64,000 nucleotides of DNA from contig NZ_JAVKGN010000001.1 in assembly GCF_031432215.1 (NCBI RefSeq), positions 496,001 through 560,000 of the forward strand, read 5' to 3'. Position 1 is the first letter of the stretch. Each line of letters begins with the position of its first letter. Positions 1-8,375 of the stretch are shown one piece after another. Under the pieces are notes generated by a model. The model searched no databases and was not told where the DNA came from. It saw nothing but the letters and a program-made list of their open reading frames with translations. This DNA is from Halodesulfurarchaeum sp. HSR-GB (GTDB lineage Archaea > Halobacteriota > Halobacteria > Halobacteriales > Halobacteriaceae). The position numbers were made by a program, and so were the translations under genes.

Positions 1-251
1 ACCTCACGCTGTATCGGCTCCAGGGCTGCCCGTTTTGTGAACGAGTCGTCCGGACCCTCGAGGACCTGGACGTCTCCTATCACTCCCGCTTCGTCGAGGC
101 AAAACACTCCGAGCGAAACGTCGTCCAGCGTCTCTCCGGCAACCGCGAGGTGCCGGTGATCGTGGATCACAACACCGGCGTGACGATGGGCGAGAGTCCC
201 CGGATCGTCAAATACCTCTACAAGACCTACCGGAACCGGGGTGGAGACTGA
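1..251 (+). CDS. Glutaredoxin / GST N-terminal-like protein (5' end outside window)
   Basis: The 82 residues visible form a thioredoxin-fold domain with a CPFC redox motif at the very start (LQGCPFCERVV) and a downstream cis-proline segment (EVPVIVD). This is the glutaredoxin or glutathione-S-transferase N-terminal type. Probably only a handful of N-terminal residues are missing, because in this family the CPFC lies about 10-13 residues from the start. It likely exchanges thiol electrons in the cytoplasm. Its TGA overlaps the ATG of the next gene (a redoxin), so the two are translationally coupled. The partner reductant (thioredoxin, gamma-glutamylcysteine or other) cannot be told. Confidence 0.8.
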   Translation, partial: LTLYRLQGCPFCERVVRTLEDLDVSYHSRFVEAKHSERNVVQRLSGNREVPVIVDHNTGVTMGESPRIVKYLYKTYRNRGGD

Positions 252-763
252 TGCGGCGAAAAGTCACCGAATTCGAACCGACAGATCACCTTGAGACCGG
301 CGAGAAAGCGCCCGATTTCACTCGGCCCCTCGTCAACGAGGAGTTCTGGGAGGACACCGCGCTCTCGGATGTCCTCGAGGACGGGCCGGTCCTCCTCATC
401 TTCCACCCGATGGACCGGGCGTTCCCGACGACCTACGTCTACAACGCGCTCAAAGATCGGTCGATCCTCTCGGGGCCGGCCCAGGTTGTCGGTATCACGA
501 TTTCCACGCCCTACGACCACGCCCGCACGATCGAGGACCGTGGGATCGAGGCCATCCGCGGCCTCTACTCGGACCCGAAAAACGAAGTGGCCGCGGAGTA
601 CGGCCTGGCACACGACCTGGACGGCATGGAAGGGATCGAGGAGCCCCGCCTCGCGCTCTATCTCATCGAACCCGACCGGACCGTCGCCTTCGACTGGGTC
701 GCGGAGGCCTGGCCGCAGTTCCCGGATTACGACGCGCTCGAAGACGCACTCGAAGCACTCTAG
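251..763 (+). CDS. Redoxin (AhpC/TSA-fold) protein without cysteine
   Basis: A 170-residue protein with the peroxiredoxin fold outline: an N-terminal APDF segment, a central beta strand (VLLIFHP) and a C-terminal PDYDALEDAL helix. At the site where peroxiredoxins carry the peroxidatic cysteine (PxxxTxxC), this one has FPTTYVYN, and there is no cysteine anywhere in the chain. It is therefore not a normal thiol peroxidase. It starts inside the stop of the CPFC protein upstream, which argues for a joint role, for example as a scaffold or a non-thiol partner. Assignment to the fold is firm; function is unknown. Confidence 0.8.
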   Translation: MRRKVTEFEPTDHLETGEKAPDFTRPLVNEEFWEDTALSDVLEDGPVLLIFHPMDRAFPTTYVYNALKDRSILSGPAQVVGITISTPYDHARTIEDRGIEAIRGLYSDPKNEVAAEYGLAHDLDGMEGIEEPRLALYLIEPDRTVAFDWVAEAWPQFPDYDALEDALEAL

Positions 764-1200
764 ACGACCGATTCGACGTATTCGATCGCCGCGGACGGCG
801 AATCGACGGCTTCGACGCCGGCCACGTCGTGGGTTTCGATCCCCGCCACCGGCCGGTCCAGATCCAGCGCGTGAGCGAGTTCCGAGAGCGTGCCGTAGCC
901 CCCATCAATGGCGATCACCGCGTCGCCGTTCCGGACGACCAGCACGTTCCTGGCGTTTCCCAGTCCGGTCGCGATCGGCACGTCGATGTGGGGGTTGGCC
1001 GCCGCACGGTCGTCCCCGGGAAGGATGCCGATGGTCCGGCCGCCCGTTTCGGCCATCCCCGCAGCGACCGCCTCCATCACGCCCGTGAGCCCGCCACAGA
1101 CAACGTCGTGGCCGCGCTCGCCGAGTCGCTCGCCGAGTTCTTCGGCCAGCTCGTCGGTTTCTGCGTCCACGGAACTGCCACCGATGACACTGACTCGCAT
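760..1200 (-). CDS. TIGR00725/LOG-like nucleotide-binding protein
   Basis: A 146-residue Rossmann-like protein of the TIGR00725 / lysine-decarboxylase-like (LOG) family. It shows an N-terminal SVIGGS loop, a CGGLTGVM segment near residues 35-42, and the family signature in the form DGGYGTLSE at about 99-107 (consensus PGGxGTxxE). LOG enzymes cleave nucleoside 5'-monophosphates to base plus ribose 5-phosphate; whether this smaller archaeal branch does so is not established. It is convergent with the redoxin gene and overlaps its stop by 4 bases. The start is ATG at 1198-1200. Confidence 0.8.
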   Translation of the reverse strand: MRVSVIGGSSVDAETDELAEELGERLGERGHDVVCGGLTGVMEAVAAGMAETGGRTIGILPGDDRAAANPHIDVPIATGLGNARNVLVVRNGDAVIAIDGGYGTLSELAHALDLDRPVAGIETHDVAGVEAVDSPSAAIEYVESVV

Positions 1201-1277
1201 ATCGTTGCCTCGGTGCCCAGCCCCGTAGTCGTTTGCCGATCCGGGATTTCTTTGCCCCCGCCACCGAGATGGGAACC

Positions 1278-1886
1278 ATGGCCGAACGGCTCGACGGACG
1301 GCAGGACGACGCCATAACGCGAGCGGCCGCGGCGCTCGATCGGGGCGAACTCGTCGTCTACCCCACCGAGACGGTCTACGGGCTGGGGGCCGACGCCCTC
1401 GACCCAGCGGCGATCGATCGGGTGTTCGACGCGAAGCACCGGGACCGAGACGAACCGGTCTCGCTCGCGGTTCCCAGCGCCGCGGCGGCCCGGGACTACG
1501 TCACCCCGAGCGAGCGGGAAGCCGAGTTCATGGCTGCGTTCCTGCCCGGCCCGGTGACGGTGGTCCTCGAACGGAAGCCGATCGTCCCGGACGTGCTCAC
1601 GGGCGGTCGGGCGAAGGTCGGCATCCGGGTGCCTGACCACGCGGTCGCCCAGGCGTTGCTGGCGGAATTCGCACCGATCACCGCCACCAGCGCCAACGTC
1701 AGCGGCCGACCCAGCGCGACCCGCCCCGAAGCCGTCGACCCCGAACTCGAAGCGGCCGTGGCCGTGATCCTCGAAGCCGGCCGGAGCGGTGGCGCCGGGA
1801 GCACAGTGGTCGACGTGGCAACCGACGAGTTGCTCAGGGAGGGCCCGGAGGCTGATGCCATCCGGGACTGGCTCGCGAGCCACTAG
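1278..1886 (+). CDS. L-threonylcarbamoyladenylate synthase (Sua5/YrdC domain)
   Basis: A 202-residue YrdC-domain protein. It should make threonylcarbamoyl-AMP from threonine, bicarbonate and ATP, the first step of t6A37 tRNA modification. Visible signatures are YPTETVYGLG (about 28-37), the KHRDRDEP substrate-binding loop and TSANVSG near the end. It lacks the extra C-terminal Sua5 domain, so it is the short YrdC form. The ATG at 1278 (MAERLDG) is preferred over upstream in-frame ATGs at 1233 and 1269, because family homology begins just after it. Another gene of the same pathway (KEOPS Cgi121) lies at 38.6 kb. Confidence 0.9.
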   Translation: MAERLDGRQDDAITRAAAALDRGELVVYPTETVYGLGADALDPAAIDRVFDAKHRDRDEPVSLAVPSAAAARDYVTPSEREAEFMAAFLPGPVTVVLERKPIVPDVLTGGRAKVGIRVPDHAVAQALLAEFAPITATSANVSGRPSATRPEAVDPELEAAVAVILEAGRSGGAGSTVVDVATDELLREGPEADAIRDWLASH

Positions 1887-2566
1887 CCGCCGGGCAGGAG
1901 CGAGGCGAGCGAACGGGTCTGTGTCCCACACTCACCAGCGAAGCGACAGGTCTCGCACTTGGCGTCGTCGCCGATCCGGGGTGGCGGGCCGTCCATCGAC
2001 CGGACGGCCCTGAGAGTGCGGCGATAGGTTGCCTTCCGACGGGTCGTGAGCGGCACCGAGCGAACGATTCCGTGCCGAGGGTACTCGACGTAGGCCGTCT
2101 CGACTTCTGTCGCGGCCGTCCAGGCGAGTGCCTTGGCCGCGCCGACGGCTTTGACCGTCTGTGGCTGCCAGACGCCCTCCGGCGGGGGTGAGCCGGCGGA
2201 AACGATCGTCGGCGCGAGCGGGTCGGCGAGCACTTTCGCGACGCGCCCGCGAACGTCCTTGCCCGTGAGAAGCACGTCCGTCCGGTCGGGGTCGACCAGG
2301 TCGGCCCAGCGAGGATGGGACGCTCGCAGCGCTCGAAGTCGCTCGTAAAACGTCCCCCTGGAGACGGCGAGGTCGGCCGCCGGCCTCAAGTCCGGATCGG
2401 CGAGCAGTGTTTCGTACTGGCGGCTCAATTCGAGTGCCGCCGCGTGTTCGGGCGGCGGCGAGCGGTCGTTCTGCCTGGCGTAATAGAGTTTCCGCGGGCA
2501 GAACGCCGCGAGGGCCAGATCGGAGAGAGCGAGGCGTTCGGACACGAACCCGGGTGGGCCGGTCAT
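1883..2566 (-). CDS. Cas4-like (DUF83/RecB-type) Fe-S protein, apparently nuclease-dead
   Basis: A 227-residue protein with the Cas4 layout. An N-terminal FCPRKLYY motif supplies Cys23, and a C-terminal CxxCx5C supplies Cys204, 207 and 213; together these are the four ligands that hold a 4Fe-4S cluster in Cas4/AddB-type nucleases. Between them, the region that normally reads GRxD...VExK appears here as GRVAKVL...TIVSAG, so the metal-binding Asp, Glu and Lys seem lost. No cas genes or repeats are in the window. It is convergent with the sua5-like gene and overlaps it by 4 bases. A DNA-binding or structural role is inference. Confidence 0.7.
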   Translation of the reverse strand: MTGPPGFVSERLALSDLALAAFCPRKLYYARQNDRSPPPEHAAALELSRQYETLLADPDLRPAADLAVSRGTFYERLRALRASHPRWADLVDPDRTDVLLTGKDVRGRVAKVLADPLAPTIVSAGSPPPEGVWQPQTVKAVGAAKALAWTAATEVETAYVEYPRHGIVRSVPLTTRRKATYRRTLRAVRSMDGPPPRIGDDAKCETCRFAGECGTQTRSLASLLPGG

Positions 2567-2577
2567 CGCCCCTAAAC

Positions 2578-3072
2578 TTACATGTCGACGTCGACTTCCT
2601 GGTCCGCCAGGGACTCGTCCAGCCCGGTCTCCTCCAGACTCGACGTGAGCCGGTCCGCGATGTCCCGGTCTTCGAGGATCGACTCGAAGGCCTGTCGGTA
2701 GCGATCGGCGACCCGGCGGCGTTCGGCCCTGACTGCCTGGCTTCGCTCGTCGGGATCGGTCGATCGCTGGAGATGCAGATCGTAGCGAGCAGTCGTTACC
2801 GCCGCCTCGGAGAGATCCTCGTGTTCGGCGGCGATCTCGGCGTCCGAACGGCCCGCGTAGTAGCCCTCGACGATCGTCGCCAGCTGCGCTGTGGCGCAAC
2901 CCGTCTCGAATTCGAGTGCCTCGCGCATGTCCTCGATCGCCTCGATCAACGCCGCCCGGACGTCCTGCTCGGATCCGAGAGTCCCTCGCGTGTCCTGCTG
3001 GCGCTCGGTGACGGTCTCGGTGCCGGTCACCGACTCGAAGAGGTCACGAAGTTCCGACGTCCGGTCACCCAT
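2578..3072 (-). CDS. cmi4: Conditioned medium-induced protein 4 homologue
   Basis: A 164-residue acidic, helix-rich protein beginning MGDRTSELRDLFE, which I recognise as the haloarchaeal family annotated conditioned medium-induced protein 4. The name comes from induction at high cell density in a haloarchaeon; the biochemical role is unknown. A segment near the middle (GRSDAEIAAEHEDLSEAAVTTAR in part) resembles a helix-turn-helix of the sigma-like or LuxR-like kind, which suggests nucleic-acid binding. I chose the ATG at 3070-3072; a longer frame upstream is GC-rich and not protein-like. It lies 11 bases downstream of the Cas4-like gene's start, on the same strand, so the two are probably cotranscribed. 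Confidence 0.75.
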   Translation of the reverse strand: MGDRTSELRDLFESVTGTETVTERQQDTRGTLGSEQDVRAALIEAIEDMREALEFETGCATAQLATIVEGYYAGRSDAEIAAEHEDLSEAAVTTARYDLHLQRSTDPDERSQAVRAERRRVADRYRQAFESILEDRDIADRLTSSLEETGLDESLADQEVDVDM

Positions 3073-3245
3073 ACCAAAATTTGGTCCGGCGAGCCGCATA
3101 GGTCTGTCGTCGCCTGGCGCGCGCTCGCGGCCGCGGGTCGCTTCCAGCGAGTCGAGCCGCATCCAACATGGCGTGCGCACCCCGAAATTGGGCTCGAATC
3201 GGGCGTGAAATCCGTGTGCATGTCCCACACTTCCCGCAAATTTTT

Positions 3246-3259
3246 CCCCCAGAAGGGGG
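3246..3259. promoter_or_regulatory. G/C hairpin upstream of the FeS oxidoreductase gene
   Basis: A perfect CCCCC-AGAA-GGGGG inverted repeat follows a run of T residues (AAATTTTT). It sits about 35 bases upstream of the TATA box of the FeS oxidoreductase gene. It could bind a regulator or end transcription; the sequence alone does not decide. Confidence 0.35.
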
Positions 3260-3292
3260 CGAGTTTCGCAGGTATTCGGGGGTCTTGGAAAG

Positions 3293-3299
3293 TTTTATG
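3293..3299 (+). promoter_or_regulatory. TATA box of the FeS oxidoreductase gene
   Basis: TTTTATG lies 25-31 bases before the ATG at 3324, the spacing expected for a leaderless haloarchaeal transcript. This supports that start over an upstream in-frame ATG at 3168. Confidence 0.6.
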
Positions 3300-3323
3300 C
3301 GCGGCGTCGGGAGAGCATCCCGT

Positions 3324-5432
3324 ATGGTGCTACTCGCACAGGCAAGTGATATCACGCGTGAAGCGTTCTGGCAGATCAGCCACGCGGGGGAACTGGTCTT
3401 CTACTACCTCACGATCGTGGCCGTTCTGCTGTTCGCCTACGGCTTTTACCGCCGTGTCGAGCGCTATCGGCAAGGGGCCGAAGACCCCTTCGAGCGACTC
3501 GATGACCTCGTCGGCCGGACCGTGGAGGCGACCAGGATCGTCGGGAGTAACGTAAAACAGTTCGACAGGGACTTCTTCGCGGGGTTGATGCACTCCTTCA
3601 TCTTCTGGGGGTTCCTCGCGCTTTTGATGACGACGACGATCGTCGCCTTCGAGATGGACATCTGGGTGAAACTGCTCCAGCAGGATCGCTTTTTCGTCGG
3701 CGACTTCTACCAGTCGGTCTCGATGATGGCCGACATCATGGGTTTCGTCTTCGTGGTCGGGATGGCCATGGCCCTGTCTCAGCGCTACGTGACCCGAAAG
3801 GACCGGCTCTGGGGTGAACACACCCGGCTGGAGGACGACCTCTTCGTCTGGGCGCTGTTCCTGCTCGGCGTCGGCGGGTTCCTCCAGGAGTCGATTCGCA
3901 TCGTCGGTGCCGGAATGCCCGAGTTCGAGACCGTGAGCGTCGTCGGCTACGCGCTCGCCTCGGTCTTCACGGGCCTCGGCATGGACCCCGAGATGGCCGC
4001 GACCCTCTACCGCCCGCTCTGGTGGTCCCACGCCCTGCTCGCGCTGGGCTTTGTCGCCACGGTGCCCTACGCGAAGCCGGTGCACATGCTCACGAGCTAC
4101 GCGAACGTGGTGACCCGCGATCCGAAGGCCGGCGTTCGCCTGCCGGGCGTTCCGGAGGACGCCAGTCCCGAGGAGATCGGCACCACCGATATCGAGGACT
4201 TCTCCTGGAAGCAACTGCTCGATCACGACGCCTGTACGAAGTGTGGCCGGTGTACCTCGGTGTGTCCGGCCAACCAGTCCGGTCGGCCGCTCGACCCGCG
4301 AAACGTCATCCTCGACCTGCGGAAGTACGGCCGGGAACTCGAAGCCGGCGAGACCGAGGAGATCCCGATCATCTCCGGCGAGGAGGACTCGGTCATCGAC
4401 CCGGAAACCATGGAGTCCTGTATGACCTGCATGGCCTGTGTCGATGCCTGTCCGGTCGAGATCGAGCACGTCACGCAGTTCACGGAGATGAACCGTCGGC
4501 TCACCGAGTCCGGCGCGATGGACGAGAACGTCCAGGAGGCCATGATGGCCCTCTTCCAGCAGGGCAACTCCTTCGGCGAGCCCGAGGCCCAGCGGGCGGA
4601 GTGGACCGAGGAACTCGAATTCGACATCCCCGATGCCCGCGAGACCGAGGTCGAGTACCTCTGGTACGTGGGTGATTACCCGAGCTTCGACGACCGGAAC
4701 CAGAAGGTCGCTCGCTCCCTGGCCCGGATCTTCGAGGCCGCGGACGTCTCCTATGGCATCCTCTACGAGGACGAGAAAAACGCCGGGAACGACATCCGCC
4801 GCGTGGGCGAGGAAGGGCTCTTCGAGATGCTCGCGATGGAGAACATCGAGACCTTCGAGGCCGTGGACTACGACCAGATGGTCACCACGGACCCCCACGC
4901 CTACAACACCTTCAAGAACGAGTACGAGCAGTTCGGCTGGGAGCGCGGTGACGACGTGGTTCACTACACCCAGGTCGTCGAGGACCTCGTCGAGTCCGGC
5001 GCGCTGCCCCTGGAGGGCACGGAACTGGACACCCGCGCGACCTTCCACGACCCGTGTCACCTCGGCCGGTACAACGACGAGTTCGAGGCCCCGCGTGCAG
5101 TGCTCGACTCCACGGGGGCCGACCTCGACGAGATGCCCCGGAACAAGTCCGACTCCTACTGCTGTGGTGGCGGTGGCGGCGGCCTCTGGCTCGACCCCGA
5201 CGAGGACGAGAAGCCGGCCGAAGAGCGGATCCGGGAGGCCCTCGAGGACACTTCGGGCGGCGAGGACGTCGACCAGTTCGTCGTCTCCTGTCCGATGTGT
5301 ATGACCATGTACGAGGACGGCGCCAAGTCCGGCGGCTATCAGGACGACATCGAGGTCGTCGACCTCGCGGAGATGGTCTGGGACGCCCTCGAGGCGAACG
5401 GCGCTGCCGATTCGGTCGCGGCCGCGGACTGA
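3324..5432 (+). CDS. Membrane FeS oxidoreductase, HdrD-like (ETF:quinone-type)
   Basis: A 702-residue membrane protein. The N-terminal part (to about residue 265) has five or six hydrophobic helices of the NarI-like type. It is followed by two 4Fe-4S motifs, [12 protein letters not shown] near 303 and [12 protein letters not shown] near 365. Then come two CCG-type domains. The second is intact (DPCHLGRY near 575, CCGGGG near 611, SCPMC near 654). The first has lost its cysteines (NAGND and [10 protein letters not shown] where relatives have CTGD and CPHCFNT). Proteins of this build pass electrons from electron-transfer flavoprotein to quinone; that role is inferred from the family. No ETF genes are adjacent. 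Confidence 0.85.
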   Translation: MVLLAQASDITREAFWQISHAGELVFYYLTIVAVLLFAYGFYRRVERYRQGAEDPFERLDDLVGRTVEATRIVGSNVKQFDRDFFAGLMHSFIFWGFLALLMTTTIVAFEMDIWVKLLQQDRFFVGDFYQSVSMMADIMGFVFVVGMAMALSQRYVTRKDRLWGEHTRLEDDLFVWALFLLGVGGFLQESIRIVGAGMPEFETVSVVGYALASVFTGLGMDPEMAATLYRPLWWSHALLALGFVATVPYAKPVHMLTSYANVVTRDPKAGVRLPGVPEDASPEEIGTTDIEDFSWKQLLDHDACTKCGRCTSVCPANQSGRPLDPRNVILDLRKYGRELEAGETEEIPIISGEEDSVIDPETMESCMTCMACVDACPVEIEHVTQFTEMNRRLTESGAMDENVQEAMMALFQQGNSFGEPEAQRAEWTEELEFDIPDARETEVEYLWYVGDYPSFDDRNQKVARSLARIFEAADVSYGILYEDEKNAGNDIRRVGEEGLFEMLAMENIETFEAVDYDQMVTTDPHAYNTFKNEYEQFGWERGDDVVHYTQVVEDLVESGALPLEGTELDTRATFHDPCHLGRYNDEFEAPRAVLDSTGADLDEMPRNKSDSYCCGGGGGGLWLDPDEDEKPAEERIREALEDTSGGEDVDQFVVSCPMCMTMYEDGAKSGGYQDDIEVVDLAEMVWDALEANGAADSVAAAD

Positions 5433-5445
5433 CAGTCGGAGTCTC

Positions 5446-5450
5446 TTTTT
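5446..5450 (+). terminator. T-tract between FeS oxidoreductase and hemB
   Basis: A five-T run 14 bases after the stop codon could end the upstream transcript. It is also 23-27 bases before the hemB ATG, so the same A/T-rich patch may serve as the hemB TATA element. The two readings cannot be separated by eye. Confidence 0.35.
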
Positions 5451-5472
5451 GCGTGGGGCGGTCAGTACGGGT

Positions 5473-6453
5473 ATGGAACAGACCCGACGCCCCAGACGCC
5501 TGCGCCAGGACGGCATTCGCGAGCTGGTCCGGGAGACGACAGTCTCCCCGTCGGACCTGATCGCGCCCGTGTTCGTGGACGCGACGATCGACGAGCGGGT
5601 CGAGATCCCCTCGATGCCCGGCCACGAGCGGGTCCCGCTGGACCAGATCACGGAGCGAGTCGAGGAAGTGCTCGCGACCGGCATCGAAGCGGTGATCCTC
5701 TTCGGCGTGCCCCAGGAGAAAGACGCCGAGGGCTCGGGGGCCTGGGCCGAGGACGGTGTCATCCAGGAGGCGACCCGCCGCGTGAGCGAGGCGACAGAAG
5801 CCTATCTCATCACGGACGTCTGTCTCTGTGAGTACACCGACCACGGTCACTGTGGCGTGCTGGAACCCGGCGCGCCCGAGGACGTGACGCTCACGGTCGA
5901 CAACGACCCGACCCTCGAACACATCGCGCGGACCGCAGTCTCCCACGCCGAGGCAGGGGCGGACATGGTCGCCCCGAGCGGAATGATGGACGGGATGGTC
6001 GGGGCCCTGCGAGAAGCCCTCGACGAGGCGGGCTTCGAGCACACCCCGATCATGAGTTACGCGGCGAAGTACGAGTCCGCGTTCTACGGGCCCTTCCGGG
6101 ACGCCGCCGACGGCGCACCGAGTTTCGGCGATCGCCGCCACTACCAGATGGACCCGGGAAACGCCGAGGAGGCCATGCGTGAGGTCGCCCTCGACGTCGA
6201 GCAGGGTGCCGACGTGCTGATGGTCAAACCCGCCTTGCCCTACCTCGACGTCGTCCGGGCGGTCGACCAGTCCTTCGAATATCCGGTCGCGGCCTACAAC
6301 GTCAGCGGCGAGTACGCCATGCTCCACGCGGCCGCGGAGAAGGGGTGGCTCGACCTCGAAGCGACGGCCCTCGAATCCCTCCAGTCGATCAAGCGGGCCG
6401 GCGCGGATCTGATCCTCACCTACTTCGCCGAGGACGTCGCCAGGCGACTGTAG
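5473..6453 (+). CDS. hemB: Delta-aminolevulinic acid dehydratase (porphobilinogen synthase)
   Basis: A 326-residue enzyme joining two 5-aminolevulinate molecules into porphobilinogen. The zinc site cysteines are present in [14 protein letters not shown] (Cys117, 119 and 127). The two active-site lysines are in SYAAKYES (Lys199) and LMVKPALPY (Lys252, Schiff base). The start MEQTRR at 5473 gives the usual family length; an in-frame GTG/ATG eight codons upstream is less likely. It opens the tetrapyrrole group hemB-hemL-hemC-hemD, all on the plus strand. The zinc-type site shows it is not the magnesium-only form. Confidence 0.96.
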   Translation: MEQTRRPRRLRQDGIRELVRETTVSPSDLIAPVFVDATIDERVEIPSMPGHERVPLDQITERVEEVLATGIEAVILFGVPQEKDAEGSGAWAEDGVIQEATRRVSEATEAYLITDVCLCEYTDHGHCGVLEPGAPEDVTLTVDNDPTLEHIARTAVSHAEAGADMVAPSGMMDGMVGALREALDEAGFEHTPIMSYAAKYESAFYGPFRDAADGAPSFGDRRHYQMDPGNAEEAMREVALDVEQGADVLMVKPALPYLDVVRAVDQSFEYPVAAYNVSGEYAMLHAAAEKGWLDLEATALESLQSIKRAGADLILTYFAEDVARRL

Positions 6454-6548
6454 CCCGCGAACAGCCGAGACGATTCCAGCGCCGAGCGAGTGCACTCAGC
6501 AGGGCGCGAACAGGGACCAAGAACAGTTGAAGAGAGTGAGCCGGTGGG

Positions 6549-6773
6549 CTACTGGATGCCCCAAGAGAACGACCCATTGTCAGGCCGATCCCCAGCAAGC
6601 GTCCGGGCCTTCTCGACCGCGTCGATGGCGTCGATGACCGCTTCGGCGAGTTGCGCCTCGCGTTCGAGGTCGGACTGCTCCAGGACTGCTTCGAGCTCCC
6701 GGTAGGACCGATCGAGTCGCTCCCTCGGTTTCGAGTCCGATGCTCCCCGAAACTCATCCATTCTCGTGGCCAT
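6549..6773 (-). CDS. Small hypothetical acidic helical protein
   Basis: A 74-residue frame rich in Glu, Asp, Arg and Ala (LDRSYRELEAVLEQSDLERE), predicted to be a helical or coiled-coil protein. Its composition matches haloarchaeal proteins, and it fills an otherwise empty gap between hemB and hemL on the opposite strand. I do not recognise the family. The ATG is at 6771-6773. No strong TATA box is seen upstream. It could be a genuine small gene or a chance frame; the amphipathic pattern favours the former. Confidence 0.45.
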   Translation of the reverse strand: MATRMDEFRGASDSKPRERLDRSYRELEAVLEQSDLEREAQLAEAVIDAIDAVEKARTLAGDRPDNGSFSWGIQ

Positions 6774-6890
6774 ACCAGCAATTGGAGGCCCCTTTCAGGT
6801 AGTAATGGTCTGCCTAAAGGTGTGTCACCAGGTCACAATAGACGGCCTCCATCTTGCACTTCGCTGTGAATGCGATATACAGACATTGAC

Positions 6891-6919
6891 CTCCTCCCGC
6901 GCCTGAAGACGCGGGAATC
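6891..6919. mobile_element. IS200/IS605-type terminal hairpin remnant
   Basis: The stretch CTCCTCCCGCGCCTGAAGAC followed by GCGGGAATC forms a 7-bp stem (TCCCGCG/CGCGGGA) with an eight-base loop. It closely resembles the hairpin that ends TnpB-bearing IS200/IS605 (IS1341-type) elements in haloarchaea. No tnpA or tnpB frame is nearby, so this would be a solitary end left by a lost element or a MITE. It lies 65 bases before the hemL ATG. Confidence 0.5.
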
Positions 6920-6983
6920 AGTCTCGACGGCACGACAGTCGACCAACACCACCTTCATTGCCCCCGGTGGCAAAGCCCGTAGC

Positions 6984-8318
6984 ATGAATCTGGAGTCCTC
7001 ACGAGACCTGTACGACCGTGCGCTCTCGGTCCTCCCTGGCGGGGTGAACTCCCCCGTTCGGGCGAGCTATCCCTATCCCGCGTTCATCCAGCGCGGCGAC
7101 GGCGCCCACGTCATCGACGCCGACGGCAACCGCTACATCGACTACGTGGCCGGCTACGGCCCGGTTCTCCTGGGCCACTCGCTCCCGGATCGGGTGATCG
7201 CGGCGATCCAGTCCCAGGTCAGCGACGGGCCGATGTACGGCGCACCCACGGAGGTCGAGGTCGAACTCGCGGAGTTCATCACACGCCACGTGCCCAGCAT
7301 CGAGATGGTCCGGTTCGTGAACTCGGGCACCGAGGCCACGACAGGGGCCGTGCGACTCGCCCGCGGCTACACGGACCGGGACAAGGTCGTAATCATGCAG
7401 GGCGGCTATCACGGGGCCCAGGAGAGCACGCTGATCGAGGGCGACCAGCACGAGGCCGCCCCCTCCAGCCCCGGCGTCCCCGCCGAATTCGCCGCCAACA
7501 CGATTCCCGTCCCGTTCAACGACGAGGCGGCGGTCGAGGCGGTCTTCGCGGACCACGGCTCGGAGATCGCCGCCGTGCTCACCGAGCCGCTCCTGGGCAA
7601 CCAGGGCATCGTCATGCCCCAGCCGGGGTATCACGAGACCCTTCGCGAACTCACCCGAGAGCACGGCGCACTCCTGATCTTCGATGAGGTCATGACCGGG
7701 TTCCGGGTCGGCGGCCTGGGTTGTGCCCAGAGTCACTTCGGGATCGAACCCGACCTGACGACGCTGGCGAAGGTCATCGGCGGCGGGTTCCCGATCGGGG
7801 CGATCGGCGGCCGAACCGAGATCATGGAGTCGCTGACCCCCGCCGGGGACGTCTTCGAGGCCGGGACCTTCTCCGGGCACCCGGTCACCATGACCGCGGG
7901 ACTGGAGACGCTGCGCTATGCCGCCGAGGAGAACGTCTACGAGCACCTGGCCGACCTGGGAGAACAGCTCCGATCGGGGCTGGTGGACATCGTGGCCGAT
8001 CAGGCCCCCGCCTACACGGTGACGGGCATCGACAGCATGTTCAAGGTCATCTTCACCCGGGACGGGCCGGCCCAGACTGGGGCCTGTTCGGCCGGGTGTC
8101 GCCAGGATCCGGACTGCCCGCACAGTCAGGCCTGTCCGAAAAACGCAAGCGACGTGAAAGCCGCGGCGACCGACCGCTGGGAGCGGGTCTTCTACCACCA
8201 GATGCGCGAGCAGGGAGTCCTGCTCACCCCCAACCAGTTCGAATCCGAGTTCCTCACCGCCGCTCACACCGCCGAGGACATCGAAGAGACGTTGGAAGCC
8301 TACAAGGCCGTCCTCTAG
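6984..8318 (+). CDS. hemL: Glutamate-1-semialdehyde 2,1-aminomutase
   Basis: A 444-residue PLP enzyme that turns glutamate-1-semialdehyde into 5-aminolevulinate, the substrate of HemB. Signatures are PGGVNSPVR near the start, FDEVMTGFR (about 233-241) and the PLP lysine in [12 protein letters not shown] (Lys263). Residues 368-384 form an extra cysteine-rich loop (Cys368, 372, 378 and 384; CxxxCx5Cx5C) not found in the bacterial enzymes I know; it looks like a metal site. The start MNLESS is preferred over an ATG 38 codons upstream, whose extension runs into the IS-like hairpin. The next gene, hemC, follows after 57 bases. Confidence 0.95.
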   Translation: MNLESSRDLYDRALSVLPGGVNSPVRASYPYPAFIQRGDGAHVIDADGNRYIDYVAGYGPVLLGHSLPDRVIAAIQSQVSDGPMYGAPTEVEVELAEFITRHVPSIEMVRFVNSGTEATTGAVRLARGYTDRDKVVIMQGGYHGAQESTLIEGDQHEAAPSSPGVPAEFAANTIPVPFNDEAAVEAVFADHGSEIAAVLTEPLLGNQGIVMPQPGYHETLRELTREHGALLIFDEVMTGFRVGGLGCAQSHFGIEPDLTTLAKVIGGGFPIGAIGGRTEIMESLTPAGDVFEAGTFSGHPVTMTAGLETLRYAAEENVYEHLADLGEQLRSGLVDIVADQAPAYTVTGIDSMFKVIFTRDGPAQTGACSAGCRQDPDCPHSQACPKNASDVKAAATDRWERVFYHQMREQGVLLTPNQFESEFLTAAHTAEDIEETLEAYKAVL

Positions 8319-8375
8319 GCACCCCAGCGGCCACGAGACGAATGGTTTTCCCTCGCTGGGCCCCGAGCAGCGGAC

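Noticed and set aside
1883-2566. Cas4-like gene as a sign of a CRISPR-Cas locus
   Set aside because: No repeats, cas1, cas2 or effector genes within the window, and the nuclease residues are missing.
3330-5762. An 810-codon minus-strand frame opposite the FeS oxidoreductase and hemB
   Set aside because: An antisense shadow with no family features; the plus-strand proteins carry clear motifs.
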